DNA of 39,953 bases from Aequitasia blattaphilus (lineage in GTDB: Bacteria; Bacillota; Clostridia; Lachnospirales; Lachnospiraceae). Both the position numbers and the translations under genes were made by a program. Shown here one piece after another: positions 12,701 to 17,315 of the stretch (position 1 is its first letter; each line of letters opens with the position of its first letter). The notes under the pieces were generated by a model. That model did not search any database, was not told the origin of the DNA, and saw nothing but the letters and a program-made list of their open reading frames with translations. The DNA lies in assembly GCF_024721305.1 (NCBI RefSeq), contig NZ_JAMXOD010000024.1, positions 1-39,953 on the forward strand, given 5' to 3'.

Positions 12701-15700
12701 CTATCAAAACGCAGAGGACAGTGCAGGTAATACGAGGAATAACACAGCTATTGAAGGAAGCATTGACGATCCAGACGGAACGGAGCATTTGATAAACATT
12801 TACAATACCTTGGAGACCACAGAATTCAATGTGACAAAGATATGGAGTGACGAAACGCCCTTCCCACAACGAGGAGATGAAGTGACTTTCCAGCTCTTTT
12901 ATCGAGTGGAACCTGATGGACAGTGGACTAAAAAGAGTGATAGAACCCAGACAGCAAAGGCAGAGAATAGCTGGACAGCAGTCTTTGAAAATCTTCCCGT
13001 TAAAAATGCAGCTGGACAGATTTTTGAGTATAAGGCAGAAGAAATAAAAATAGAGAATCAAGGAATTAAGGATCAGAAAGGGTATGGCTATGAAGTAGGG
13101 GATTTTGCTCTGTATGATTCAGAAGACTACAAGGGAAGTATCACGAATTCCTTGCTTCTGCGAAATTCCATTACGGTAGAGAAGATTTGGGATGATGGAG
13201 ACAATCAAGATGGTATCCGTCCAGCAGAAGTGACCATTCGACTGACTCAAGTTGGCAGCAGTAATGAACCTGTAGAGGTGGAGTTAAAGGAAGAAAATCA
13301 GTGGAAGTATACCTGGGATAACCTGCCGAAATATAAACCTGATGGAGAGACTCTGTGGACTTATAAGGTTGAAGAAGTCGTTGAGGATGACTCAGTGCTT
13401 GATACAGACTACAAAGCGGCCTCCTACAAAGTAGGTGACGGGGAGTATGATGAGGATGCTCCAATCATTACAGGAGAAGATGCACAGTCGGTATTGGTTA
13501 AGAACAGCTACAAGCCAAAAACAATGAATTTGAGCATCACCAAAAGCTGGAGGGATGAAAACAATCGTTTTGAAAGCAGGCCTGATTCGGTTCAGTTCCA
13601 ATTGTATAAAACCACGGATCCAGATGAGGCGTTATCCCATGATGATAGTCATAAAGTAAACAATCCATTGTCCATACAAAAAGACAGCTGGATGAACACG
13701 TGGGAAGATTTACCGATTATGGAAGACCAACAAGTTCTTTATTACTACATTAAAGAGATTGAAGTGCCCGGCTATACTTCATCCAGTTATACGTATCAAG
13801 TGACTGGCAATAATGGTACGCTGAACACAGAAGAGTCTGCTATTGCAGGAAGCTTAGCAGATGAGCGAGGTACAACACATAAAGCAACGATTGAAAATAG
13901 TATCAATACAACAGAGCTGGAGGTAGAGAAAAAGTGGGATGATGAAACCGACTATGTACAACGTCCGGAAAGTGTGGAATTCCAGCTGCAATACCGAAAA
14001 GTAACAGACCCGGAAAGCCAGTGGAAGGATGGGGCAGGAGATACTGCACAGCTGACACTGTCTGAGGAGGATGGAAACTGGAAGAAGAAATTTACGAGTT
14101 TACCAATTAAAGATGGGAATGGAAAAGATTACGAATACCGGGCCGTAGAAACGAAAGTTGGATCACATGAAATTGGAGAGAACGATACTCAGAGCATGGG
14201 ATATGCTCTTGGAGACTATAACGCTGAAACGAAGTCCATTACCAATCAGTTAATTACCCGGGGAAATATTACGGTATCGAAGCAGTGGGATGATGATGGT
14301 AACCGGGATGGAATTCGTCCAGATGAAGTCAAGGTAAAGTTAATTCAAGTTGGTACCGGAATATATGTTGAAAAAACACTAGACGCTGACAACGGTTGGT
14401 CTGCCACCTGGGAAAACCTTCCAAAGTATGACGGGGATGGTTCCCAGTGGATCTACAAGGTGGAAGAGACTGCGGTGAATTCGTACACAACAACGTATCA
14501 GTTGGAACAAGGTGAATTTGGAGAGAGCTGTGAAATTGAAACCTCAGACAATTCACAAAGGGTGACGATAAAAAACAGCTATACACCAAAGACCTTAAAG
14601 CTGGAAGTGACAAAATCCTGGGCGGATAACGATGATGTGTTTGGTACCCGGCCTGAAGAGGTGACCTTTACGATTATGAAAACCACAGAGCCAACGGATT
14701 TGGAAAGTGGTACAGCTGTGGGGACGATAACAATCAAGGAAGATGATTGGAAAGGTACGTCAGAAGAGCTGCCGATTATGGAACGGGTTGAAGAGGTGTC
14801 AAAGCAGGTATACTATTTTATAAAAGAGAAGGAAGTGGCGGGTTATACAAGCAGCTTCGTCCAATATGAAAAGAATAATGAAAGCAGTGGCTCAATTGCA
14901 AATGAGAGTGCAATAGCAGGAGCATTAAGTGATGCAACAGGGTTAATACACAAGGCTTCTCTTACGAATACACTTAAAACCGTTAAAGTCACTGTGACAA
15001 AGCAATGGGATGATGGAAACAATATCTATCAGTCAAGACCAGAAAATATTGCTTTTGCACTTCAACGCCGGAGTCAAGATCGGGAAGAGTTTACAGAGGT
15101 TGCAGACAAAACCGGTAAGAGAATCATTCAAAAAACAGCAAGTGCGGCAACGGATGAGACACAAACAATCCTTTTTGATGGTTTACCAAAATGTGATACC
15201 TCTGGCGGGGAATATACGTATCAAGTCGTGGAGATTGATCTCGCTGATGAGTATGAGTTTAAAGCAGAGACAACACGAACAAATTCCGGAGACTTTGAGG
15301 GAACTGTAATCAATCGATTAAAGCCTATGGAAATTCGTCTGGAAGGTTCAAAGATTTGGAAAGATCAAAATAATAAGTACAAACTGAGACCAGAATCCAT
15401 TCATCTTCGTGTATATCGGGAAAACCCTAAGTTTCCAAATCAATGGGAAGAGGTATCGGCTGATGAACTGAATATTCAGTGGAAAAAAAATGAGGAAAAA
15501 AATCTGTGGACCTACAAAATCACAGGATTGCCCCGTTACGTTGTCTGGAAAGAAATCACTCCGTGGAATTACGCCGTTTCAGAAGATGCTCCAAGGTATT
15601 ATGAACAAATAGGAGACTCCTATGTAAAAGGAAAGGTAGATAACCAATCCGGTAATATCACAGAGTTGAATGTGACAAATCAGTTGATACAGGATGGGAA

Positions 15701-17099
15701 GTTAACGGTAGAAAAAGCCTTTAACCGCGGACCGGATACGATGGAGTTTCAGTTTGTTGTCCGTATTAGTCCCAATAAGATAAATGAATTCAATCCAGGA
15801 GATATTTATACAGGTGGATATGAGATTTATAATGCATTGGATGATGTAAAAGCAAAACTTCCTATCAAGAGTAAGGAAACAGATAAGAAGGGCGTGATGA
15901 CAATCTGCGCTGGACAGAAAATCTGTTTAAATGACTTGCCAGATAACTGTTATTATATGGTTGAGGAGCTTCCCCATGATGACTACGACTTTGTTCCGGA
16001 AAAATCCAAGAATCTCAGTGGACAATTGGATGATGAATTAGTCAGCGAGGCATTGGTATATAATAAGACCAAGTCTGAAATTGGAATCAGTAATCATACA
16101 GTTAATGAAGGCATTGATATGGAAAGAGCTACGAATGCAGGTGGATTTATCACAGTTGGCTGGGGAGATCCAAATGAATGTAATGAGGCGCTCCATTGGA
16201 TTAATGAAAATGCAGTTACATGGAAGCCAGACCGCTTCTGGACCTATGGAGAGGAATTCAGTATCGTTTATAAGACCTTCTTTGACCCAGAAGAGAAAAC
16301 ACTGATTATCAGCGATTATCTCAATGAAGATGGAAGTGTAAAAGCATTGGCTGAATGCACAAGCAGCAGCAGAGAACTGCTGGAGGATCTTCTATGGAGA
16401 GGAGCAAGGCTTTTCAAGGGAGAGAATGGTGAGATTGTTTTAATTCTGGCAGATGATCTAAACGATATGCCCCGGGAAGCTTGCGTGTATGTGAAGTTTA
16501 AGCCAACGCTGGGTATCCAGAATATAACCGCAAACCATGAAGGTGGCATTGTGATGGTAGAAAGTGGACATGATGACACTTGTGCAGATGGAATACCATC
16601 TTTTGGCGGTTCACCTTATTGCCAGACGACTGCTTATGCAGAACCTTATTCCGGATATCGATTCAATCAAGAGAATATTGTGATTCGAAATCTTGATGAT
16701 TTAGATGGAGAAGGGGTAAAGCTGAACATTGCTGAAGACGGAACATTTACGGCGCAGCTCCATACCACCATTGCCAGAACCGAAACGGTGGTGCCAATTA
16801 CAGGACATATTGAAGCGATAAGTTCAACACGAAAGAAAATTGACTTTGATAATCTTCCGGTACCTCTTGAGGTAGATGTGGAGTTTGTAAAAGAAGTGAT
16901 TATTGAGGACAAAGGTGGCGAGAACCCATTGGAGGAAACCCGGATAGAAACTAAGATAGAAACTCCTGCAGAAGTAAGCAATACTGACAATCAAGTTCAG
17001 ACGGGAGACAATGGAAACATACTTTTCTATGGAGCTTTAATGATTCTAAGTGTGTTCAGTATGATAGGAATAGGCGTAAGAAAAAAGAAAAGAAAATAG
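783..17099 (+). CDS. giant cell-wall-anchored Cna-B repeat surface protein
   Basis: A 5438-residue secreted wall protein. The start at 783 is chosen because AAGGAG lies 6 nt upstream and a clean signal peptide follows (MRLKRG, hydrophobic core, likely cleavage after IFA26). Five N-terminal Cna-B-like domains are followed by about 33 more, each with a beta-strand start of the form V-T-K-x-W, a central Y-x-V-x-E and an end of the form I-T-N-T/S. In Cna-B domains these Lys, Glu and Asn form a self-catalysed isopeptide bond, giving stiff, protease-resistant rods. The C-terminus has a separate region (about 5110-5390), then VQTGD (5405-5409), a membrane segment (5412-5432) and RKKKRK, which is a sortase sorting signal. 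Role inferred: adhesin or long fibre at the cell surface. No ligand can be deduced. No sortase gene lies in this window. The length is far above usual Cna-B proteins. Confidence 0.95.
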   Translation: MRLKRGIALILAIMLLFPSNMGNIFAQENESEIISDLDYGQEETEKKEEFVQEYISIKLDILWKDENNILSSRPDIGQVITLLQNGNVLEEKTLELVEESTVEGEDIGVSTYYIYDLPKYIEDTQEEFIYEVQTTTPEGYQLLGDESEYSTSEEIVNLTPDIEGVLCGDKKIGYSLPLYSVSGIVEWEGKAPITIDEYFNNSFSIIDDNGTPYQASIIDKEVLESSDSKEIWSFSLRGLKKQKQDGGQGTYSFEFLDMDGYRNEINTITLNEDRNDIHVSYLREEEEKETIINTPNTLSRNESKKIEISGDWDVAITSGVFDARIIWQDNEDKLGKRPESLPTTLYYQTDEMDEAAPLTTEVWDFWKLPTEDYPLGEGKDNPTLSKESAEWINQYKNLPTVLVYTDKEAVDENGDPLVRETINIQYSFTLTSESVNYYDISYENGNAILTSTLPIDYTKEDYTVNVIWNDNENFANTRPENLPLDLYYQIEGMEESEKLTEEIWMSWGFSSDTFPSAEVDKNSDGWIYTYSNIPASLKYFDDEGNGKGISYGFKLQDESQLEDEYTLNYSGNNTAVLSSKAPIVTAAEDYQVTVNWNDNKNASKDRPSSDDFQLTVYYTETTGEGTTEKKELTKEILKEWGITVDDSWPSIDGIDGENQANWIFKYGELPTTVVMTSTETGENEEPTAVSSESTIEYFFEISKSTTEAISDSYFIEKEEDSNRVMLTHKKQFNGTKVWMDGSNKFSTRRTAEELAANIKLYRSHTSGTNTVTDEISLTGDGETDAKLNIKETANEWGIEISNLPEYDENGNVYVYFLKEEGLPENKTGMPIAEGNSLSDSESVVYTGSYANEGNYLEDTSACYDKGRIINTLTDSIEYSAEKEWQDDGNQTRPNGRLILYRYPNVSGRDYTTASPVSGMELPLDKDTTKYSIDFSKLEGYPKEGLPRFDSEGNEYIYFVQEILSGEAAGNYKRYYKDSEGNTGDSKNALFNGQTLQNRRTGTVNVNVTKSWKANAKQDMESSVDLKLERKIKGSEGDYEEVKTETLGGFRAEEMTKTHSFENLPQFDEEGLEYEYRVTEVGGTIDEKSFVVDENGKYTVDGYAFELVASSNGDGTTSLSNQLVGTAEVKVKKVWNGLIEDGQVQDVHFKIYRDGKLVDDTEYKIEAADTNIKGEEWNGNWYTVSGLPRYDEDGREYVYTVVETQRPAGYHVGYSYNRTEVERDYTRVNLVEATITNTPATPGRDIYVRKVWADDGDENCRDNVVVDVYMKDQKTGTFQHYKSATLTEKGDWEAWIGLPNVNNLEETSDLTEEEKEKLQRYYWDYSNYYVKEKSVAGADVEYQTEFPILSPTKTIVGEVTTQEHHYDTYAQVAYRNDTDKYGTLQPSSYTFTNVRKGTVNIEIQKEWIDQDHYKTTVESATFQIQQRLNYTEEWKDYKEEIVLTEEKEWTQSINELPKYDGNGVLYDYRVIEKFVKEKNVEEPHKASGGSFSLSDGHVYRVYTDEKREYGEHTEGELREDTYTYNITNKRAETKNMDVYKVWKDVTRKDETRNRSDMYFELYWSYNENGTNLNQMKGYDDYVWTTTGDGGFNDYYWKCTFNNLSRYDDKGKEKFYFVKEVMPVTGEYITEYYTGSPKEVSKESTDTSIAGVYAILKETLGENAKFFDATGEKKTGENIYAKDGDTIVNKRIGDRYLTGQKVWENMPENVDTSDYPGITLELKIYQYDDNAGEFVYSEVTGYATVQLDGGKKNFEFTKVGGDGTTDKLDKYDSYGVFVKYIAQEVSGHTPGYFDPVYDEYNLTVTNKYMPEEQQKEHLSVTVTKTWTGIPEEVDPSLYPEVSLKLYRVMVDEDGNDTKNTAPELIDDAQKLTCDASKSSTVKYEKLTKYAPNGRPYRYYVEEAMDGYETSNEDFEDKNSVGLLEKEDGNFTKEIFKYDLTNTYTGGPLLSLGGSKTWDDSEDLYQTRPADLELKVYRGRLDTSGSLISSSIENITDKIEIEWIKNGSIWNYSVKAKSPLTGKTELYGEILSSEYTLYQYATNGQPYVYYVEEVNPDMGKTNQRYTARVTMSENVLTVGDSTGILDSGVNVAAQAKRTEDTLVVDFKNELSRTTASGRKDFYKYTENQNTVVLTSAEYNMMLPEKLTFKLQYFTDGSQWKDYQQRKDGATETVTKTLSKADLKKSNTISFSIEKLPKYDASGAAIQYRFVETKIGDITITSEYAGSYSVTNNPGDGAYNITNTLETIPLKIEKIWDDNNNQDGVRPGSITFTIVRDSDTTNVCLVTLTAANQEGENTNKWATTVYVPKYKSDDSGKSEESTYSVTENLGTNKKYYTLTTGSAQNNWTLPAETSTNSGTKIFTFTNKHEPAKMNLAVSKNWKDSQINSIGEGNRSDIRSNEITLTLMKSVGGESPTAVGVPPITLNEGNGWGAPPLDATTWKDLPVRENGKDIYYSVVEEKQLNYKAPTYAYTLDSSGSKGSIVKGTSVAGSIEDSGTKTHKAEAINELETTRLTVTKIWNNGNEGLSQEADVTFQLYYSKDNGSTWTETDTEVILKKGNTSINFNNLPKTFTDNGEEKFYQYKAVETSIGDDDVTDGKNENDEDIRTAHGYEVGEFERTSGNEGTHKGTITNRLLQRGKITITKEWDDASNQDGIRPESLDFELIQSNGESSNPTETKKIYTMKASENSGDEWSLEIPNLPKYQPDGSTEWVYKVREITDQKITDSITGSKKTGFSDYYSTSYKVDNASEYTTGTTSTQITDSVVFKNTYVPRKMDLKATKNWNQDDTIINAAIGNKLDDIRPESITLLLYKTTNPAGVIITDSTVEGATEVGSKTIGASQSWTHTWSGLDLRERKDGTSKCIYYFVLEEKENGYLAPVYDYTLKGNGDIVKSGSVEKAITGDIHNGTAVKENQVTVTNTLDKTSLEVTKDWVDYNLFNQRPDNVTYQLQYRLQTDPESQWNNTTNEITLTADTWTNTFSNLPKYNKEGVSYEYRGIEKAIGGTAVDSESKAYGYSSTQTSNTEITNSLITREKTITVTKEWDDASNQDGIRPTSVKMKLEQLKQDGNPNKTNVIILSQNNNWSYTWENLPKYRPDRSEWEYRVTEDTSESDGKPDWYAASYKVDNDVSFTMGKTSSNIDETVTFKNSYTPRKMNLTLTKKWEDAAIGRTIGGENLQEIRPESITFELWKTTNKDGVTDLTKLEEETYNKTLTKPSSGDWSNATWEDLPLREGGKDVYYAVVERSVTGYSTVAYTYTKAENSEGKIVTGKAITGSILDGASSKTHFATVKNTLDTTDMTVHKTWVDYDLFAQRPDNVTYQLQYRLTGEEEWIDTSYTIELTGENTTNTWTNTFQNLPVRNKNNVAYEYQAIETKVGDQDVTEVDDLREAHGYTVGDFNSDTNTITNTLIVRGDITVTKNWQDGNNQDGIRPTSIKMTLQQLKEDGEPARSDEITLPHNGTEWSYTWEDLPKYHEDGVTTWDYKVVETMTSSDGTDTWYTTTYKLDGGEAKAKCETITVSQSAQNVAVTNSYTPRKMNLSVGKTWNDGEANSILNPNGIDATRPSEKLTYVLYKSENADMTDRTEVGRKETTKSSGWKTILFEGLNLREDGTELYYSVEEVSIEGYTASYQYSLDDSTIASKGTVNGTTALKGSVFDGANPRTHSAAVTNTLNKTAIQVKKTWNHKSTIFPQNPESVTYQLQYKLTGEEEWKDAALSPFQLSLEDSWEKEVKNLPVENNAGVSYAYRVKEIKVGDNSFDQNSQASGYEATQTSDVEITNTLSIYENVTITKIWDDGDNQDGIRPATITFKLTQIGGAQGVKEQEVDVPTDNDGSVSYTWTNLPKYKPNGEVWTYKVEEVTPEEYTATYRTGDGEFSEEIPTISQSGTTVTVKNSYKPKTMDIKFTKEWGDENEFGNRPESISVNLYQSETLVGTYEIKASENWTKTIQDLPVMAAGEILYYYAEEISVEGYVSSTITYQNAEDSAGNTRNNTAIEGSIDDPDGTEHLINIYNTLETTEFNVTKIWSDETPFPQRGDEVTFQLFYRVEPDGQWTKKSDRTQTAKAENSWTAVFENLPVKNAAGQIFEYKAEEIKIENQGIKDQKGYGYEVGDFALYDSEDYKGSITNSLLLRNSITVEKIWDDGDNQDGIRPAEVTIRLTQVGSSNEPVEVELKEENQWKYTWDNLPKYKPDGETLWTYKVEEVVEDDSVLDTDYKAASYKVGDGEYDEDAPIITGEDAQSVLVKNSYKPKTMNLSITKSWRDENNRFESRPDSVQFQLYKTTDPDEALSHDDSHKVNNPLSIQKDSWMNTWEDLPIMEDQQVLYYYIKEIEVPGYTSSSYTYQVTGNNGTLNTEESAIAGSLADERGTTHKATIENSINTTELEVEKKWDDETDYVQRPESVEFQLQYRKVTDPESQWKDGAGDTAQLTLSEEDGNWKKKFTSLPIKDGNGKDYEYRAVETKVGSHEIGENDTQSMGYALGDYNAETKSITNQLITRGNITVSKQWDDDGNRDGIRPDEVKVKLIQVGTGIYVEKTLDADNGWSATWENLPKYDGDGSQWIYKVEETAVNSYTTTYQLEQGEFGESCEIETSDNSQRVTIKNSYTPKTLKLEVTKSWADNDDVFGTRPEEVTFTIMKTTEPTDLESGTAVGTITIKEDDWKGTSEELPIMERVEEVSKQVYYFIKEKEVAGYTSSFVQYEKNNESSGSIANESAIAGALSDATGLIHKASLTNTLKTVKVTVTKQWDDGNNIYQSRPENIAFALQRRSQDREEFTEVADKTGKRIIQKTASAATDETQTILFDGLPKCDTSGGEYTYQVVEIDLADEYEFKAETTRTNSGDFEGTVINRLKPMEIRLEGSKIWKDQNNKYKLRPESIHLRVYRENPKFPNQWEEVSADELNIQWKKNEEKNLWTYKITGLPRYVVWKEITPWNYAVSEDAPRYYEQIGDSYVKGKVDNQSGNITELNVTNQLIQDGKLTVEKAFNRGPDTMEFQFVVRISPNKINEFNPGDIYTGGYEIYNALDDVKAKLPIKSKETDKKGVMTICAGQKICLNDLPDNCYYMVEELPHDDYDFVPEKSKNLSGQLDDELVSEALVYNKTKSEIGISNHTVNEGIDMERATNAGGFITVGWGDPNECNEALHWINENAVTWKPDRFWTYGEEFSIVYKTFFDPEEKTLIISDYLNEDGSVKALAECTSSSRELLEDLLWRGARLFKGENGEIVLILADDLNDMPREACVYVKFKPTLGIQNITANHEGGIVMVESGHDDTCADGIPSFGGSPYCQTTAYAEPYSGYRFNQENIVIRNLDDLDGEGVKLNIAEDGTFTAQLHTTIARTETVVPITGHIEAISSTRKKIDFDNLPVPLEVDVEFVKEVIIEDKGGENPLEETRIETKIETPAEVSNTDNQVQTGDNGNILFYGALMILSVFSMIGIGVRKKKRK
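1717..2967 (+). repeat. three N-terminal Cna-B-like repeats without the isopeptide lysine
   Basis: Three related repeats have conserved tryptophans at residues 327, 468 and 596 in the contexts IIWQDNED, VIWNDNEN and VNWNDNKN, each followed by an R-P motif and a YYQ or YYT segment and then a charged stretch with E-x-W. The residue two before W is I or V instead of K, and the repeat ends lack the I-T-N-T motif. Domain 1 (W63, DILWKD) and the next region also lack the lysine. Confidence 0.75.
2968..7508 (+). repeat. block of about 11 diverged Cna-B domains
   Basis: Starting with the domain at lysine 736 (TKVWMDG), successive domains begin near 3409, 3784, 4150, 4507, 4969, 5380, 5850, 6221, 6615 and 7110. 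Most carry K-x-W, a Y-x-V/F-x-E segment and an N-rich end such as ITNTP or VTNKY. They are diverged from one another and show no regular super-period. The one at 7110 has KYTENQN instead of the K-x-W motif. Confidence 0.75.
7509..15329 (+). repeat. seven tandem copies of a three-domain (A-B-C) Cna-B super-repeat
   Basis: Domains occur in fixed order. Type A starts like TVTKEWDDASNQDGIRP and ends in KNSYTPRKM. Type B starts like MNLTLTKKW, carries ENL..IRPESIT and a GSI.D....TH.A stretch and ends in VTNTL. Type C starts like LEVTKDWVDY, carries QRPDNVTYQLQYRL and a VGD....GY stretch and ends in ITNSL. The type A start lysines are at residues 2250, 2641, 3037, 3415, 3787, 4134 and 4500; the next domain starts at 4857. 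The spacings are 391, 396, 378, 372, 347, 366 and 357 residues. Positions were read by eye. Confidence 0.85.
15693..17099 (+). other. C-terminal non-repeat region and sorting signal of the giant protein
   Basis: After the last full Cna-B domain (K4857) a shorter domain starts with LTVEKAFNRGP. It is followed by about 280 residues that I do not recognise, starting near GGFITVGWGDPNEC and containing several cysteines and aromatic residues. A short linker with E and T leads to VQTGD, the membrane segment and the basic tail. This segment is encoded last and would lie closest to the wall. Confidence 0.6.
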
Positions 17100-17115
17100 T
17101 TTACACAAATTTAAC

Positions 17116-17144
17116 TTGACTTTTCCTAGGAACTTTAATACGAT
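17116..17144 (+). promoter_or_regulatory. promoter of the manganese riboswitch transcript
   Basis: TTGACT (17116-17121) and TACGAT (17139-17144) are separated by exactly 17 bp. Transcription would start near 17151, directly before the aptamer. It lies only 17 nt after the stop codon of the giant gene, which has no separate terminator. Confidence 0.75.
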
Positions 17145-17153
17145 ATTTGTGTT

Positions 17154-17257
17154 AATAAAAGGGAGTAACTTGCGCAAATACTTGAATATGCGTTTACGAT
17201 GTCGTCAAGTCGATGCAGCCGCATCCGGTGTCGTGATGAAATAGTGAGACTTTTATT
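17154..17257 (+). ncRNA. yybP-ykoY manganese riboswitch aptamer
   Basis: The closing helix P1 pairs AATAAAAG (17154-17161) with CTTTTATT (17250-17257). The left side holds the GGGAGTAAC loop, matching the family's GGGGAGUA element. The right side has GTCGTCAAGTCG, a GATGC-AGCC-GCATC hairpin and CCGGTGTCGT, matching the conserved GUCGUCAA.UCG...CCGG arrangement. This RNA class binds Mn2+ (with Mg2+) and normally precedes manganese exporters and P-type ATPases, as here. Read by eye, not by covariance model. Confidence 0.9.
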
Positions 17258-17291
17258 GTGTATTAAGTTATGCAATAAAAGTCTCTTTTTT
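17246..17291 (+). terminator. riboswitch expression-platform terminator
   Basis: GAGACTTTTATTG (17246-17258) pairs perfectly with CAATAAAAGTCTC (17273-17285) and is followed by six T. Its left arm is also the right strand of riboswitch helix P1, so the two folds exclude each other: Mn2+-stabilised P1 prevents termination (ON switch). It may also end read-through from the giant gene. Confidence 0.88.
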
Positions 17292-17315
17292 AATGTGAAC
17301 AGGAGGTAAAGTGTT

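Noticed and set aside
7509-15329. DNA tandem repeats as a CRISPR array
   Set aside because: The repeats are protein-coding, several hundred bases long and diverged; there are no short identical repeats with spacers.
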